From assembly GCA_030248215.1 (NCBI GenBank), contig JASANG010002792.1, forward strand, positions 62,001 through 126,000: a stretch of DNA of 64,000 nucleotides, in the 5' to 3' direction. Below are positions 62,847 through 64,000 of the stretch, in pieces. The notes below the pieces were generated by a model. That model made no database searches. It was not told the DNA's origin and worked only from the letters and a program-made list of their open reading frames with translations. Origin of the DNA: Enoplolaimus lenunculus (taxonomy: Eukaryota; Nematoda; Enoplea; Enoplida; Thoracostomopsidae). The position numbers and the translations under genes were made by a program. Numbering within the stretch: position 1 is the stretch's first letter; every line of letters starts with the position of its first letter.

Positions 62847-64000
62847 TGTTCTATAAATGCTACTTTTAATGTATAAACTTGCGCTCAGTGTGGAATATTG
62901 CTGTTTTGCATATTTCGAGGTAGAGGCTGTACTTATATAAATATAGAGCGTCGATGGCAGGCTGGGATAAGCGTAGTTTGTTGTTTTCATATTTTGTAAA
63001 AGTTTTGTGTCTGACAGGACCGCAACCAGTTCATCATGCTAGAAAGATAAAAATAATTTAAGAATGAGCAAGTACTGGTTTCACAAGCCTTTCAACCATG
63101 GCTAAAATTCTAGGGGAGGGCGAAATTTTTACTGAATAGACTAATGCCCATATCCAACTCTGGCTATAAACCTCGCTAATAAAAATAGCTTTTGTGAACC
63201 AAGATTATTTTTTGACCGAAGCATGAGCGCAGCTGAAGCGAGCAAATAGTGACAACATTTGTCTGGCCCCTGAAAAAAGCTACTATTTTAGAACCATTTT
63301 TGTGTCACAATTTAGGAACACCTGCACCTTGGTTATACGATCAAAATTACACTAGATAATTAACATTAAATAGAAAATTTATCACTATATTATACTAGGT
63401 AAAAGTGCCCCTAGAAGGGACAGATTGTGATATGTTTCGCTTGAAGCATGTAAAATACTTTAAACAAGGGTTAGTTAGACCATAGATCAGTAGGTAATAT
63501 TTATAATATTAGCTCCATAACTTCTATGAAAATAGTTGTCATCTATATCTTTGACGGCTGTCTTTCAGTGTTAACACGCTTGCGGTCAGTGAAACAAGAA
63601 ACATATGGGCCCAGCGGACATCACCTATCAGCTTAATTTTAGCGTTTGTTGGGTTTTACAATGTTCAGTTTATAAGTGATCTAATCTAGCATTCTTCATT
63701 GGAAGAGGATATTTTTTGAGTTTTAAAATATTATGTTTCTAAAACTTGATTAGTAAATATTTCAATATTGCAAGATTACAATTGGGTCTATTGATTATCG
63801 AATAAAAAATGTCACGCATACGTGCTCGACAATTTTAGCTATCTTTACCATGACAATTTGATGATGTGAAGTCGAGAAACTTTTCCAAATTGTGTTCTGT
63901 GCCGTGACATATTTAAGCTATTCATCTATAAAATACAATTCAAACGTTGCTAAATATTTCAAAGAACATGTTCTGGTGGCGCTCAATTGAGATAACTTTA
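62847..64000. other. Intergenic, no gene seen
   Basis: AT-rich. GTAAAAGTGCCCCTAGAAGG near 63395 with AAACAAGGG downstream is a diverged end of the long-TIR element at 49120. Otherwise nothing recognised to the window edge. Confidence 0.5.

Overview
The window is animal (metazoan) nuclear DNA. It is AT-rich, its genes are split by GT-AG introns, and most of the rest is short DNA-transposon copies and tandem arrays. A METTL3 gene and secreted proteins built from PAN, CCP, CAP, TIL and ShK modules suggest an invertebrate. A tunicate-like or similar animal would fit, but the sequence alone does not settle the species.

Layout. (1) 1-2283, + strand: the 3' part of METTL3, the catalytic subunit of the mRNA m6A methyltransferase; its 5' part lies outside the window. 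(2) 2284-9870: repeats only, apart from one unresolved exon-like block near 6.3-6.5 kb. (3) 20492-10600, - strand: a new-looking membrane protein with a signal peptide, two PAN/apple-like modules, a Thr/Ala mucin-like segment, an unrecognised segment, a CCP/sushi module and a transmembrane helix. (4) 33188-28340, - strand: a complete five-exon CAP-superfamily (CRISP/SCP-like) secreted protein. (5) 33.2-45.0 kb: repeats and unannotated DNA. (6) 56283-45112, - strand: a complete seven-exon secreted protein with three copies of an unnamed cysteine module, two TIL-like modules, one ShK module and a Pro/acidic tail. (7) 56.3-64 kb: repeats only.

The three - strand genes are neighbours, co-oriented and all encode secretory-pathway products. 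In two of them every assigned internal intron is phase 1, so each module sits on a symmetrical 1-1 exon, the classic signature of exon shuffling. They read as surface or extracellular-matrix, defence or secretion proteins; their real role is unknown.

The repeats include at least ten families. These are: a ~430 bp TA-flanked MITE (8 copies); a ~200 bp fold-back MITE (5 copies); a GAGTTGA element with a tandem duplication; a GCAAGTT element; a dispersed element carrying CCTAAG (TTAGGC) hexamers (10 or more copies); long TTAGGC-like arrays and a ~30 bp minisatellite placed as an inverted pair around one PAN exon; hAT-like CAGTGGCGG ends; a long-TIR element; an element with an internal ~160 bp tandem array; and a 5'-truncated LINE. 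Several are nested. I saw no retrovirus, LTR element, Polinton, rRNA gene, convincing tRNA gene or CRISPR array. All exon calls were made by eye from splice signals, frame and family resemblance.
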